Assembly (NCBI RefSeq): GCF_000021485.1
Contig: NC_011761.1
Span: 124,001 to 188,000, forward strand
Direction of reading: 5' to 3'
Origin: Acidithiobacillus ferrooxidans ATCC 23270
Lineage (GTDB): Bacteria > Pseudomonadota > Gammaproteobacteria > Acidithiobacillales > Acidithiobacillaceae
Length of the DNA: 64,000 nt
Part shown: in pieces, positions 1 through 9,053 of the stretch
Layout of the letters: each line of letters opens with the position of its first letter
Numbering within the stretch: the stretch's first letter is position 1
The notes under the pieces: generated by a model
Told to the model about the DNA's origin: nothing
Database searches by the model: none
The model's input: the letters and a program-made list of their open reading frames with translations, nothing else
Position numbers and translations under genes: made by a program

Positions 1-1
1 G

Positions 2-943
2 GCGGGCGATCAGGAGTTGGATACGCCCTGGATGAACGGCTCAGATTCGCGCATGTTGCCCGCCACATATCAGGGTGTGTTTGCCGACATTTCACCCTAT
101 CACGATTTACACCTGTATGGCATGCGTATTTTCCGCTGGAAGAGTCGCACATCGAATAGTTATTACAATGACAACCTGTTTTATTCCGCTAATTACGAGG
201 GGGATGAACTGTACGGTGGTGGTACACAGTTGCCGACCACCGCTCCCTCCACCAGTGGTACCCTGGCTTTTGGCGCCTCGTATTCCCTGATGGGCGCCAA
301 GGCGACTGCCTGGTACTATGATTTTTATCAATTCGCCAAGATGTTTTATGCGACAGCGGATTATACACTGAAAACCGGGACCGGGGTTGATCCATTTGTG
401 GGTGCCCAGTACCTGCGTGAGTGGGGTGCTTCCCTGCTATCCCGGCAAGGGGTTGACGCCACGGCCTGGGGCGTCATTGGTGGCGTGAACTACAAAACCG
501 GTATGGGTGACGGAACCTTCAGTGTAGCCTATAACGCACTTGCGCCACAGACTGGCGGATTTTTGAACGGTGGAATAGTGTCGCCCTATACCGTGGGCTA
601 TGCCACCGATCCACTATATACGACGGCGATGATTCGTGGTCTTGCGGATAATCTGGGGCCTGGGCATGGTTACAAGATCAAGGTTGCACAACATCTTGAC
701 TTGATGGGCCAGAAATTCCTGGCCATCGCGGCCTTTGCGCACTTCACCACCTATTATAATGGTAGCAGCAGTTATCCTTATTTTGACCTGACCTATTTTC
801 CGGGTGGCGCATTCAAGGGGCTTTCCATTCGTGACCGGGTGGAACTCGCTACCGGAACGAGCGCGCAATTTGGTAATGGCGCCGGTTTCAACAAGGGGCA
901 TTCCTTCATCTATAACCGGGTGATGCTGACCTACGCATTTTAG
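2..943 (+). CDS. Outer-membrane porin, OprD-like (5' end outside window)
   Basis: The frame is open from the first base, so this is the C-terminal part of a longer gene; a TTG at 17 is internal. The visible start reads GDQELDTPWMNGSDSRMLP, which resembles the OprD-family stretch containing a TP..DSR.LP pattern. The rest is rich in alternating aromatic and polar segments, as expected for beta strands, and ends in a terminal phenylalanine (VMLTYAF), the usual outer-membrane beta-barrel sorting signal. Inferred role: substrate-selective or general diffusion channel in the outer membrane; the substrate cannot be told. A rho-independent terminator follows. It could also belong to another 16-18-strand porin family. 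Confidence 0.72.
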   Translation, partial: AGDQELDTPWMNGSDSRMLPATYQGVFADISPYHDLHLYGMRIFRWKSRTSNSYYNDNLFYSANYEGDELYGGGTQLPTTAPSTSGTLAFGASYSLMGAKATAWYYDFYQFAKMFYATADYTLKTGTGVDPFVGAQYLREWGASLLSRQGVDATAWGVIGGVNYKTGMGDGTFSVAYNALAPQTGGFLNGGIVSPYTVGYATDPLYTTAMIRGLADNLGPGHGYKIKVAQHLDLMGQKFLAIAAFAHFTTYYNGSSSYPYFDLTYFPGGAFKGLSIRDRVELATGTSAQFGNGAGFNKGHSFIYNRVMLTYAF

Positions 944-973
944 TTTTCCTCCCGTTTGGTTCCTCCTCTCCTC

Positions 974-1001
974 GCCTCGACCCGCAAGTCGGGGCTTTTT
1001 T
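974..1001 (+). terminator. Rho-independent terminator after the porin gene
   Basis: An 8-bp stem (974-981 with 988-995, one G-T pair), a 6-nt loop and a run of six T follow the porin stop codon by about 30 bases. It also separates the porin from the convergent waaF gene that ends at 1017. Confidence 0.85.
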
Positions 1002-1016
1002 GTATTCGTTCGCGGC

Positions 1017-2147
1017 CTATATCCCGAAGATCTGGCGGAGAACGTATTCCGGCCTGAGATCTTCCATACAGCGGTGATGTCGGAGTGGACACTCGCGCTT
1101 TCCGCATGGACTGCAGGGCAGGTCGATGCGTAGAGCCTGCGCCCCGGCGGAGAGGGGGGGGGTCATGCTGAGGGGTGTGGAGCCATAGAGCGCGATGACC
1201 CGGCTGCCGACAGCCCCTGCCACGTGCATCAGACCAGAGTCGTTGCTGACCGTCAGGGGGGCGAGCGACAGCAGGTCCAGAGCTTCCAACAGAGTGGTCC
1301 GGCCCCCCAGGTCAAGGGCTTCCGGGACGACCGCCGCTATGGCCCGAGTGATTTCTGCATCCTTGGGGCTGCCGAAAATCCACACGGCATAGCCGCGTTC
1401 GATAAGGGCTTGGGCCAGGGTACTCCAGTGGTGCACCGGCCAGCGCTTGGCCGGACCATATTCGGCACCGGGTGCCAGGGCGACCAAGGGCTGTTGTGGT
1501 GGGCTTATGCCCAGCCGCTGCAGGGTCGCGGCAAGGGCCGCCCGGTTTACCTGTAAACGGGGGGCGGGCAGTTGCGTGGGTTGTGGAAGGCGTAGCGGCA
1601 GTCCGAGGGCAACGAAGCGGTCCACGGTGCGCAGCAGTTTCTTTTTGTTCAAGCGACGGCGGTCGTTCAGGAGCAAACGGCGCCCCGCGCCGCTGAAACC
1701 GGTGCGGGTCGGGATATGTGCCCAATAAGGGACCAGCGCGGATTTGAAGCTGTTGGGCAGGCAGATGGACCAGTCATAGTTCTGTGCGCGCAGTTCCGCT
1801 GCGGTCCGGCGCCGCAGACGCAACCCCAGTTGACCGTGGTCGATGCACAGGGGCATGGCCCGCCGCACCTCCAGCATGCGTTCCGCCACCGGAATGCTGG
1901 CGGGCGGCGCCAGGACATCCACCTGCAGGCGTGGCCAGCGACGGCGCAGTACCTGCAACAATACCTGCGCCATGACCATATCCCCCACCCAGGCCGGACC
2001 GATCAGCAGCAGGCGGGCGGGATCGTAGCTGTGGGCAATGCGGGTGTTGTGCGGAACAAAGGCTTCATGTTCGTTACAGGGCGGTTCTGCTGTACCGGCA
2101 TCGTGTGCATCGGGATCGTCCTGCAACTTTGGTCGTTGCTCGGCCAT
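1017..2147 (-). CDS. waaF: ADP-heptose:LPS heptosyltransferase II
   Basis: GT9-family glycosyltransferase that adds the second heptose to the LPS inner core at the cytoplasmic face of the inner membrane. The N-terminal Rossmann motif LLIGPAWVGDM is at residues 47-57, close to the family's IGPSWVGDM. The C-terminal half has APGAEYGPAKRWP (about 225-237) and the donor-site segment SNDSGLMHVAGA followed by ALYGST. The 376-aa product is longer than usual because about 44 residues precede the first strand. The ATG at 2147 lies one base after the upstream TAA, which favours it. The Cys-rich tail (CSPC, REC, RC) is typical of WaaF. Last gene of the lpoA-to-waaF operon. Confidence 0.92.
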   Translation of the reverse strand: MAEQRPKLQDDPDAHDAGTAEPPCNEHEAFVPHNTRIAHSYDPARLLLIGPAWVGDMVMAQVLLQVLRRRWPRLQVDVLAPPASIPVAERMLEVRRAMPLCIDHGQLGLRLRRRTAAELRAQNYDWSICLPNSFKSALVPYWAHIPTRTGFSGAGRRLLLNDRRRLNKKKLLRTVDRFVALGLPLRLPQPTQLPAPRLQVNRAALAATLQRLGISPPQQPLVALAPGAEYGPAKRWPVHHWSTLAQALIERGYAVWIFGSPKDAEITRAIAAVVPEALDLGGRTTLLEALDLLSLAPLTVSNDSGLMHVAGAVGSRVIALYGSTPLSMTPPLSAGAQALRIDLPCSPCGKRECPLRHHRCMEDLRPEYVLRQIFGI

Positions 2148-2148
2148 A

Positions 2149-2913
2149 TTACTTGCCCATGAGCATGATCAGCGCTTCGACCGATATCAGGATGATGATG
2201 ATCCATTCCAGAATCGTCTCCCGGTGGTGCCGGCTGGCCACGATCATGACTTCCAGCCCCTCATGAATGGCGTCGAGTTTTTCATCCAGGGCGCGGAACC
2301 GGCTGGTGAGCTCCAGGTCGGCGGAGAGTTCGCGGGAGAGCAGTTCCAGCCCTGGGGTTTCCCAGACGATATCGGGGTTGTCCAGCACCGCCAGACGGGA
2401 AAGGATTTCGGTGCGGGTGGCGGAAGTCGAGGCGAGAAAGCGCAGATGTCCGCCACGCCATCCCGGCAAACGCCCGGTGCGGGCCACTTCCGAGAGCAGG
2501 TTCAAGGTGGTTTCCAGCAGATTTTCGACGGCCTCTTCGTGGAGTTCCAGGGCTAGGCTCTGGGCCAGACGCAGGGCGACCAGGAGGATGCGTTCTTCAT
2601 CGAGATTCTTGAGGGTGACGCCGTCACGGCCCACGCCATCACGTTCGCCGACCAGGATCGCGAGCTCTTCCACCCTGGGGCTGGCGATGGGGGTGAACTG
2701 CGCCTGCACGGTGGCGATGACTCTGGCCTGCAATGCCGGTCCTGCGCCAAAAAAGCAGATGACACCGGATCGGAAGAGCACCACCCAGGCGTCACCGTCG
2801 CGGAGCAGGCGATGGGCGGGCGTATCCTCTGCTATCTCTATCCCGAAATCTTCGCGCCAGCTTTTGAGAGAGATATGGCGTACCGGCTGGATGGCGTGCA
2901 GGATGCTGGTCAT
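2149..2913 (-). CDS. RMD1/YagE (DUF155) family membrane-anchored protein
   Basis: 254 aa. The family is known from yeast RMD1 and many proteobacteria but has no clear biochemical role. Seen here: an alpha/beta N-terminal part with a segment WVVLFRSGVICFFG; a long helical part containing LDNPDIVWETPGLELLSRELSADLEL, the diagnostic region of the family; and a C-terminal hydrophobic segment (about residues 234-252) preceded by RHHRETILEW, giving a C-tail anchor. It sits 3 bases after the FAD-oxidase gene and 1 base before waaF, so it is cotranscribed with LPS-core genes, although a functional link is only an inference. Confidence 0.8.
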   Translation of the reverse strand: MTSILHAIQPVRHISLKSWREDFGIEIAEDTPAHRLLRDGDAWVVLFRSGVICFFGAGPALQARVIATVQAQFTPIASPRVEELAILVGERDGVGRDGVTLKNLDEERILLVALRLAQSLALELHEEAVENLLETTLNLLSEVARTGRLPGWRGGHLRFLASTSATRTEILSRLAVLDNPDIVWETPGLELLSRELSADLELTSRFRALDEKLDAIHEGLEVMIVASRHHRETILEWIIIILISVEALIMLMGK

Positions 2914-2916
2914 GGC

Positions 2917-4302
2917 TCAGGTCTCGGGGAGCAGTTTGCCGGGGTTGAGAATGGCATCAGGGTCGAAGATCCGCTTGATGGCGCGCTGGATGCTCAGGCT
3001 TTCCGGGCTCAGTTCCAGGGGGACATAGGCGCGCTTGCTGCTGCCGATGCCGTGTTCGCCGGAGAGGGTTCCATCCAGTGTCAGTACGGCCTGAAAGAGC
3101 TTTTGCAGGCCGTGCCTGGCACGGCGCATTTCATTGCCATCTTGGGGATGGACCAGAAAGTTGACGTGCAGGTTGCCGTTTCCGGCGTGCCCGAAGCTGA
3201 CGATATGCAGGGACTGTTCTGCTGCGATCCCTTCTATGGCCTCCAGCAATTCGCGCAGGCGGCTGACCGGCACGACCACGTCCTCGTTGATTTTGAGGGG
3301 TGCCATGGCCTTGGTGGCGGGGGACAGGGATTTGCGCGCCGCCCACAGATCGGCGACGGCCGCCGCGTCCGTCGCCTCCAGGATTTCCAGGCTTCCCTCG
3401 CCCGCCAGAGCGGCGCGGATGGCCTGCACCTGGTCGGGGATGGTGATCGCCTCGCCATCCACCTCGACCATCAGCAGGGCGTTGCTGCCTTCGGGCAGAT
3501 CCCTGGCGGCGCCCATGGCGCGCACTGCGGCCAGGGCGTAGGGGTCCATGAGTTCCAGGGCGCTGGGCGTATGGTGTTGTGCCATCACCCGCTGCACCGC
3601 CGCGCAGGCGTTGGCCGTATTGTCATAGACGGCGCGCAGGGTGGCCTGGGCCGAGGGGAGGGGGAGCAGGCGCAGGGTGGCCTCGGTGATGAGGGCAAGG
3701 GTGCCCTCGCTGCCTACCAGCAGACGGGTCAGGTCATAGCCGACCACACCTTTGCTGGTATGAACACCGCAGCACAGCGTTTCGCCGGTGCCGGTGACAG
3801 CACGCAGGCCCAGTACGTAATCGCGGGTGACGCCATATTTTACGGCGTGCGGCCCGCCGGCATTCATGGCCAGATTGCCACCGATGCGGCAGTAGGGGTT
3901 GCTGCCGGGATCGGGGGGATAAAACAGTCCGTCGGCCTGCACATAGGCACTGATCGCGGCAGTGACACATCCGGCCTCTACGGTGATGGTACGGTCCACC
4001 GCGCTGTAATCGCAGATTTTTTGCATGCACTCAAAGCTGACGACGGCGCTGCCGGGTACCGGCTGTGCCCCGCCGACATTCCCGGAACCTGCTCCGCGCG
4101 GAACAAGGGGCAGACGATGGCGGCGGGCAATGCTGACAATCGCCTGCACCTCCTCATGGCTGTGCGGGAAGAGCACCATCACGGGTATGCAACTCCCCGG
4201 AGTATCGTCGCGGCTATAGATGGCGAGGGTTTCCGCATCGTCGCGCACCCGCTCGGCATCGAGAGCGGCGCGCAGGGCGGGAATGATGGTGCTGATGCTC
4301 AT
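2917..4302 (-). CDS. FAD-linked oxidase, GlcD / D-lactate dehydrogenase type
   Basis: VAO-type flavoenzyme predicted to oxidise a 2-hydroxy acid (glycolate, D-lactate or similar). The FAD-binding domain carries [11 protein letters not shown] (68-78) and [20 protein letters not shown]; the C-terminal cap has [12 protein letters not shown] and the closing NPGKLLP. 461 aa from the ATG at 4302, the expected family size. This start forms an ATGA overlap with the stop of the gene ahead; the longer frame would add 32 low-complexity residues and run into that gene. No glcE or glcF neighbours are present, so it may act alone, as single-subunit D-lactate dehydrogenases do. The substrate is not determinable from sequence. 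Confidence 0.85.
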   Translation of the reverse strand: MSISTIIPALRAALDAERVRDDAETLAIYSRDDTPGSCIPVMVLFPHSHEEVQAIVSIARRHRLPLVPRGAGSGNVGGAQPVPGSAVVSFECMQKICDYSAVDRTITVEAGCVTAAISAYVQADGLFYPPDPGSNPYCRIGGNLAMNAGGPHAVKYGVTRDYVLGLRAVTGTGETLCCGVHTSKGVVGYDLTRLLVGSEGTLALITEATLRLLPLPSAQATLRAVYDNTANACAAVQRVMAQHHTPSALELMDPYALAAVRAMGAARDLPEGSNALLMVEVDGEAITIPDQVQAIRAALAGEGSLEILEATDAAAVADLWAARKSLSPATKAMAPLKINEDVVVPVSRLRELLEAIEGIAAEQSLHIVSFGHAGNGNLHVNFLVHPQDGNEMRRARHGLQKLFQAVLTLDGTLSGEHGIGSSKRAYVPLELSPESLSIQRAIKRIFDPDAILNPGKLLPET

Positions 4303-5375
4303 GGCTGGCTCCCTCGGATTTTTTGCAGGAGCGCGGTGGTGCTCCGTTCGTGGCGAAAAGGAATGCTGAGTACCCGGCCGCCTCCGGCCTGCACCCAATC
4401 GGCACCGACGATGCGCTCTATCGGCCAGTCGCCACCTTTGATCAGTACGTCGGGTTGGAGATGTTGGATCAACTTCAGCGGGGTGTCGTCGTCAAACACC
4501 GTGACGAAATCCACCGCCTGTAATCCGGCGAGCACCGCCATACGGTCTTCCTCGCTGTTGACCGGGCGATCCGCGCCTTTGCCGAGGCGGCGCACCGAGG
4601 CATCACTGTTGACGCCTACCACCAGGCAGGCGCCTTCGGCGCGGGCTTCGGCGAGATACTGCACATGGCCCCGGTGCAATACATCGAAGACGCCGTTGGT
4701 AAAGACCAGGGGGCGACGGAAGGTGCAGGCTTCATCCAACGCCTCCCAGTCGCGGAGCACCTGGCCGGTGTGGAATACGGATGCGGGGGCATCGCCCACA
4801 AAGCTGGCATCCACACCACTGCAGAGGGCATGAATGAGGACGAGATGGACTTCCTGAATGCGTGCCGTGTTCTGCTCGGGCACCCGCAGTTCAATGTCCA
4901 CGGGGCGCAGCAGTAGCGCGAGCTGCCCGCCTTCTTTGCCGGTAAGCGCCAGCACCCACATGCCGCGCTGTTGAGCGGTCCGGGCCGCGGCGATGACGTT
5001 GGTGGAGTTGCCGGAGGTGCTGAATGCGACCAGGCAGTCACCAGGACGGCCCAAGGCCTCGATCTGGCGGGCGAAAATCTGTTCATAGCAGACATCATTG
5101 GCGATGGCGGTGACCACACTGCTGTCGGTGCTGAGGGCGATGGCGGGCAGGGCGCGGCGTGTTGTCTCAAAGCGGTTGACCAGTTCCGAAGCGAGGTGCT
5201 GGGCATCTCCGGAAGAACCGCCGTTACCGCAACTGAGCACCTGCCCGCCCGCCTGCAGGGTGGCGATCAGGCGCCGACTGGCTTGCGCAAAAGGCGCTGC
5301 AAGGGCTGCGGCGGAGTGCCCCATACAGGTGATACTGTTGTGCAGGGCAGAACCTATCCAGTCATTGCCGGTCAT
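4299..5375 (-). CDS. Fusion: sedoheptulose-7-phosphate isomerase (GmhA) + heptose-1-phosphate adenylyltransferase (HldE C-terminal domain)
   Basis: 358 aa with two domains. Residues 1-195 are a SIS domain with CGNGGSSGD (49-57), STSGNS (119-124) and the four GmhA metal/active-site positions kept: H60, E64, Q174 and H182. DiaA-type SIS proteins lack the second and fourth. Residues 222-356 form a cytidylyltransferase-fold domain with [15 protein letters not shown] (HxGH at 234-237), [13 protein letters not shown] and IKGGDWP, matching the adenylyltransferase half of E. coli HldE. The protein would therefore catalyse the first and a late step of ADP-heptose synthesis. The ribokinase-like kinase half of HldE is absent here. 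ATGA overlaps link it to yraN and the FAD oxidase. The fusion is continuous, with no frameshift. Confidence 0.9.
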   Translation of the reverse strand: MTGNDWIGSALHNSITCMGHSAAALAAPFAQASRRLIATLQAGGQVLSCGNGGSSGDAQHLASELVNRFETTRRALPAIALSTDSSVVTAIANDVCYEQIFARQIEALGRPGDCLVAFSTSGNSTNVIAAARTAQQRGMWVLALTGKEGGQLALLLRPVDIELRVPEQNTARIQEVHLVLIHALCSGVDASFVGDAPASVFHTGQVLRDWEALDEACTFRRPLVFTNGVFDVLHRGHVQYLAEARAEGACLVVGVNSDASVRRLGKGADRPVNSEEDRMAVLAGLQAVDFVTVFDDDTPLKLIQHLQPDVLIKGGDWPIERIVGADWVQAGGGRVLSIPFRHERSTTALLQKIRGSQP

Positions 5376-5737
5376 GGGCTGGGTACTCTGAAGGCATCAC
5401 GAATCCAGTCTGCCGGGGCATCACCGTCAAGGGCGACCACATCAAAGCGGCAGGGGCGTAACCCATGCTGCGGGTTACGCAGCAGAAAATATTCTGCGGC
5501 GCGAATCAACCGTTTTTGCTTGCGGCCGGTGATGCTGGCCGCCGCCCCCCCTTGCCGGTCATGGGCACGTTGGCGTACCTCCACGAAGACCAAGGTATCA
5601 CCATCGAGGGTGATGATGTCAATTTCTCCCATCCGGCAACGATAGTTGCGCGTCAGGGGGTGTAGCCCGTGCCCGGCGAGCAGAGCGATCGCACTGTCCT
5701 CACCCTGCTGACCTGAGATCTGTCGTGGCGACGGCAT
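5372..5737 (-). CDS. yraN: YraN / UPF0102 nuclease-fold protein
   Basis: 121 aa, normal for the family. The restriction-endonuclease-like core is visible as [21 protein letters not shown] (residues 37-57), giving the E-x-D ... E-x-(K/R) pattern, followed by [13 protein letters not shown]. The family has a Holliday-junction-resolvase-like fold with uncertain cellular function. Position between lpoA (3 bases upstream) and a SIS-domain gene reproduces the widespread rsmI-lpoA-yraN-gmhA/diaA order. The start at 5737 is the first ATG and fits the domain. Confidence 0.92.
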   Translation of the reverse strand: MPSPRQISGQQGEDSAIALLAGHGLHPLTRNYRCRMGEIDIITLDGDTLVFVEVRQRAHDRQGGAAASITGRKQKRLIRAAEYFLLRNPQHGLRPCRFDVVALDGDAPADWIRDAFRVPSP

Positions 5738-5740
5738 GAT

Positions 5741-7579
5741 TCAGGCGCCCGGCCCAGGCACTCCCGATAAAGGGACGACCTGTCCGTTCTCCACTTCCAT
5801 CCATTCCATGTCCCGCACGATGCGGCCGTCGGCAGCAAAGCGGAGGACGCCTGTAGCGCCGTTCAGGCTGCCAGTCATATCCTGGTCCAGAACGCGCTCC
5901 GCCATTCGATAGGCATCCAGCCCGAAGGCCGCCATGCGCCACTGGGCGTCACTGGCGTTGGGGAGATTGGTACGCAACAGTAGTGATGCTTGCGGCCAGC
6001 TTTGCCCAGGGTTGATGATCCAGGGCATATCGACCGATTCAATGCCGGAGAGCCCCTGCGCGTCGCTGGGCAAGACTGCGCCGTGCAGCAACGCCGGACT
6101 GAAGACAGGCACAGTGGGATTGATCAGCCGGATGGCTGTGACCGCAGAGTTGGCGTTTTTCGCATCGGTAACCAAAAAGATAAAACTGTGTCGCCCGGGT
6201 GACACGCTCAACAGTTGTTGCACCTTGCTGGTGAGTGAACGACCGGGCAGGTAGGTGGTGACGCCACTGACGTCGCCGCCGAGATGCTTCCAGGCGGTGA
6301 TAAAGTCCGCCTGAATGGCGGCTCCGCTGGAGTCCTGGGGATATAGCACGTAGGCATGACGATAACCCGCTGCGTAGCTCTGGGTGGCGATCTGCCGGGC
6401 CGCGACGTCCCGACTCAGGCTTAGGGTATAGAGTCCGGGCTGCCGCACATCAGATGCCGTGCCGAGGGCTATGACCGGCGGATCACTGGGCTTTCTGACG
6501 GCGGCTACCGCGTTGATATCCTGCGGCAGCCAGGGGCCGACAAAGATTTTGCAGCCTTCCCTGATCCCACGCTCAAAGAGCACGGCGGTGTAACTGGGGT
6601 TGCCGGTACTCCGCAGAACGCGCACTGCGGGTCCAGACCGTAATTGCGCTGCTGTTTCCATCCCGGCGGCAATGGCCTGGGAGAGCGGCCCATAGGACCC
6701 GCCGGAAGGTAACAAAGCGCATATGCCGCCGGGCGCGCGGTTGAGGGCGGAAGCGCCGGCGACCGTCGTGTCGTCGTCCGAGAAGTTTATGGGGGGGTGC
6801 CCCGGATGTGCCGCCAGCCAGGCACGGATCGCCGTCTGCCGCTGTTGGGGATCGGGATTCTGGCGAGTGATCAGGGCGAGGGCGATCCACTCCTGTACGA
6901 GGGGATTACCGCTACGTCCCTGCCAGTTCTGAAGTTTTGCTACCGACTGCTGGTCGAGGAGGGCATGAATGCGGCGGTGATTCTCCGCGATCGCATCGCC
7001 GCTCAGCAGGCCATCCCGTTCGATCAGAAAATTCAGTGCGGTGAGTTCATGGCCTTCCTGCGTATAGAGCGTGGCTAGAGTGCCCATGGCCCGGGCACGC
7101 ACTTCCTGGGGTGTGCCGGTGATGGTCAGGATTTCTTCGAGGTTGCCCTTGGCGCTGGGGGTCTGCCCCTGATCCATGAGTCCCTGGGCGCGGACCCAGA
7201 GCGCTGCGCCACGCAGGCTGGCGTTGTCGTGCTGCAAGCGCAGTACTTCATTGGCCAGTAATATCGCAACCTGCGGCTTTTGCCCCTTCAGGGAAGCCTG
7301 TGCCGCTTTCATCAGGTAGTCGAGCTGGGCTCGCCCCCGCACAGCGGCGGCGGCGTGAATATAGTCCTTGGCCGCTTCCTGGTAGTGCCCTGTGATCATG
7401 AGCTGGTCGGCGCGCTCTGCCAGCGGTGTCTGAGAAACGGCCGTGGTCGTTTCGACAGGCGGCGGATTCGACGAAGGTGGCGCCTTATGTGGCATACTCG
7501 CGCAAGCGCTCAGGCCCGTGGCCAGGGCCAGAGTCATCAGCAGGCGGAAAGAGGCCTTCAAGGTTGCGGGAGTTGTCAT
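5741..7579 (-). CDS. lpoA: LpoA-like lipoprotein, activator of penicillin-binding protein 1A
   Basis: 612 aa from the ATG at 7579, which begins a lipoprotein signal (hydrophobic LLMTLALATGLSAC) with the lipobox LSAC near residue 26; further upstream codons overlap divergent rsmI and are unlikely. The N-terminal half is TPR-like helical (AERADQLMITGHYQEAAKDYI). The C-terminal half is a periplasmic-binding-protein fold of the LppC family (ICALLPSGGSYGPLSQAIAAG, then KIFVGPWLPQDI and VFSPALLHG). In enterobacteria LpoA sits in the outer membrane and stimulates PBP1A through the sacculus. First gene of a six-gene operon ending in waaF. Confidence 0.88.
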   Translation of the reverse strand: MTTPATLKASFRLLMTLALATGLSACASMPHKAPPSSNPPPVETTTAVSQTPLAERADQLMITGHYQEAAKDYIHAAAAVRGRAQLDYLMKAAQASLKGQKPQVAILLANEVLRLQHDNASLRGAALWVRAQGLMDQGQTPSAKGNLEEILTITGTPQEVRARAMGTLATLYTQEGHELTALNFLIERDGLLSGDAIAENHRRIHALLDQQSVAKLQNWQGRSGNPLVQEWIALALITRQNPDPQQRQTAIRAWLAAHPGHPPINFSDDDTTVAGASALNRAPGGICALLPSGGSYGPLSQAIAAGMETAAQLRSGPAVRVLRSTGNPSYTAVLFERGIREGCKIFVGPWLPQDINAVAAVRKPSDPPVIALGTASDVRQPGLYTLSLSRDVAARQIATQSYAAGYRHAYVLYPQDSSGAAIQADFITAWKHLGGDVSGVTTYLPGRSLTSKVQQLLSVSPGRHSFIFLVTDAKNANSAVTAIRLINPTVPVFSPALLHGAVLPSDAQGLSGIESVDMPWIINPGQSWPQASLLLRTNLPNASDAQWRMAAFGLDAYRMAERVLDQDMTGSLNGATGVLRFAADGRIVRDMEWMEVENGQVVPLSGVPGPGA

Positions 7580-7648
7580 GAGCAGAGTGTATGGAGAAAG
7601 GCGAAGGTGTTCAATGACCGATGCGCGGCCTCGGCCGGGAATGCGCTT

Positions 7649-8524
7649 ATGAATGATCATGCCGAGGCAGTGGAAGGGGCCGTCGGGCAACTGACCATTA
7701 TCGCCACTCCTATCGGTAACCTCGACGATCTCTCGCCGCGCGCGCAACGTGCGATTGGGGCTGCCGCCCTGATTCTGGTGGAAGACCGCCGTCACGCCCA
7801 GCGGCTCTTTCAGCATCTGGGTGTGCAGCCCAAAACGCTGGCTCTGCACGAGCATAATGAACGTGCCCTTGCCCCGCAGATTGCCCGGCGTGTTGCCGCC
7901 GGGGAGCATATTGCGTTGTTGTCAGATGCAGGAATGCCGTTGATCTCCGATCCCGGCTTTCCACTGCTGGCTCTGCTCCGTGAGCAACAGTTGCCGGTGA
8001 CCATCATACCCGGGCCTAACGCCGCCCTGGCCGCGTTGGCCCTGTCCGGTCTGCCCAGCGACCGCTTTAGCTTCGAGGGTTTTCTGCCTGCCAAAGGGGG
8101 GGCGCGAAGGGCCCGGATACTGGCCTTGCAGCGGGAGCCGCGCAGCATGATTTTTTATGAGGCGCCACATCGGATCAGCGAGACACTGGCGGATATGGCG
8201 GAATTATGGGGCGCGGATCGTGGGGCGGCTCTATGTCGGGAGCTGACCAAAATATATGAGGAATGTTTGCGGGACTCCCTGGGGGGGCTGGCGGCGCTAC
8301 TCCGGGCACATCCTGACAAAGTGCGCGGCGAAATGACACTGGTGGTAGGCGGCGCACCGGAACAGACTCTGGAGGAAGCCGACGCCGATCGTTTACTCGG
8401 CCCGCTGCTGGCCGAGTTGCCGCTGGCGCAGGCCGTGCGTATCGCGGCCAGTCAGAGCAGCATGGCGCATCGTTTCCTTTATGGGCGGGCCCTGGCCTTG
8501 ACTTCCGGGCGGGACCCCGTTTAA
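7649..8524 (+). CDS. rsmI: 16S rRNA (cytidine1402-2'-O)-methyltransferase
   Basis: 291 aa tetrapyrrole-methylase-fold enzyme that methylates C1402 in the ribosomal P site. Visible motifs: LTIIATPIGNLDDLSPRA (15-32), LVEDRRHAQRL, SDAGMPLISDPG, the SAM-site PGPNAALAALALSGLPSDRF, and FYEAPHRISETL. The ATG at 7649 is chosen because it places the first strand at residue 15; earlier in-frame codons lie inside divergent lpoA. The gap to lpoA (7580-7648) must hold two divergent promoters. Its 3' end carries the -35 element of the tRNA-Phe promoter. Confidence 0.95.
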   Translation: MNDHAEAVEGAVGQLTIIATPIGNLDDLSPRAQRAIGAAALILVEDRRHAQRLFQHLGVQPKTLALHEHNERALAPQIARRVAAGEHIALLSDAGMPLISDPGFPLLALLREQQLPVTIIPGPNAALAALALSGLPSDRFSFEGFLPAKGGARRARILALQREPRSMIFYEAPHRISETLADMAELWGADRGAALCRELTKIYEECLRDSLGGLAALLRAHPDKVRGEMTLVVGGAPEQTLEEADADRLLGPLLAELPLAQAVRIAASQSSMAHRFLYGRALALTSGRDPV

Positions 8525-8527
8525 ATA
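8498..8527 (+). promoter_or_regulatory. Sigma-70 promoter of tRNA-Phe
   Basis: TTGACT (8498-8503) and TAAATA (8522-8527), spacer 18 (17 if TTAAAT is used), ending about 10 bases before the tRNA. The discriminator is GC-rich (CGCGCTC), as at stringently controlled stable-RNA promoters. The -35 lies within the last codons of rsmI. Confidence 0.6.
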
Positions 8528-8537
8528 CGCGCTCTTG

Positions 8538-8613
<76 letters not shown>

Positions 8614-8705
8614 TATAAATCAATGGCGTATACAATAAATACCCATCAGAAAAACCATTGGCACAGGCGGGCGGCACAGTAAAACCCTGCTGGATCGGTG
8701 GACAA

Positions 8706-8720
8706 AAAATCCTCGTGTCG
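8706..8720 (+). repeat. Candidate att core, orphan copy downstream of tRNA-Phe (copy 2)
   Basis: Exact 15-bp copy of the tRNA-Phe segment, but not part of any tRNA structure: the flanking sequence does not fold into a cloverleaf. It lies 95 bp ahead of an integrase-like reading frame, the arrangement expected at one end of an integrated element or its remnant. Confidence 0.6.
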
Positions 8721-8815
8721 TAGCAAAACCCCTGTAGCCGTCGGATGTGTATGCGCTTGAGTTTGGCACAGCCCCATATCACCTTGTTTGGAATCCGTCA
8801 GAACAAGACGGGTGA

Positions 8816-8965
8816 ATGGCGAGCATCAATCGTCGTGGCAAGTATTGGCGGGTGCAGATCCGCAAACGGCGCCGGTGGCACCTGCGCGGCCTGTCTAGAT
8901 TTGCCAGTCCTTGGGATAGTTCAGAAAGAATGGCCAGTTTGGATCGGTTGGGGGGTGAGGTATAA
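8816..8965 (+). pseudogene. N-terminal fragment resembling a tyrosine-recombinase (integrase) start
   Basis: The 49-codon frame begins MASINRRGKYWRVQIRKRRR, very like the conserved opening of phage-type integrases (MASIRKRG.WQVQIRRKG). After about 24 codons the similarity fades, and the frame stops at a TAA. No catalytic domain (R..HxxR..Y) is visible downstream. I read it as a remnant of an element that used the adjacent tRNA-Phe. The short match makes this call tentative. Confidence 0.45.
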
Positions 8966-9053
8966 GGCAATGTCCATACTGACAATGATCACGCTCAACG
9001 TAATATCGTAACAAGACACGACCAGAGCCCTTGTCATTGTGCGCGTTCCTGGA

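Larger units (their letters stand above)
8614..9053. other. Probable integration scar, mostly non-coding
   Basis: 440 bases without an intact recognisable gene, bounded by tRNA-Phe and the DUF6868 gene. It holds the second att-like repeat and the integrase-like fragment. The rest shows no coding signature that I recognise on either strand, and no insertion-sequence ends. Confidence 0.5.

Noticed and set aside
2812-4833. Very long open frame on the + strand opposite the FAD oxidase and heptose genes
   Set aside because: It mirrors codon positions of the real minus-strand genes, shows no recognisable domain and contains low-complexity residue composition typical of antisense frames in GC-rich DNA.
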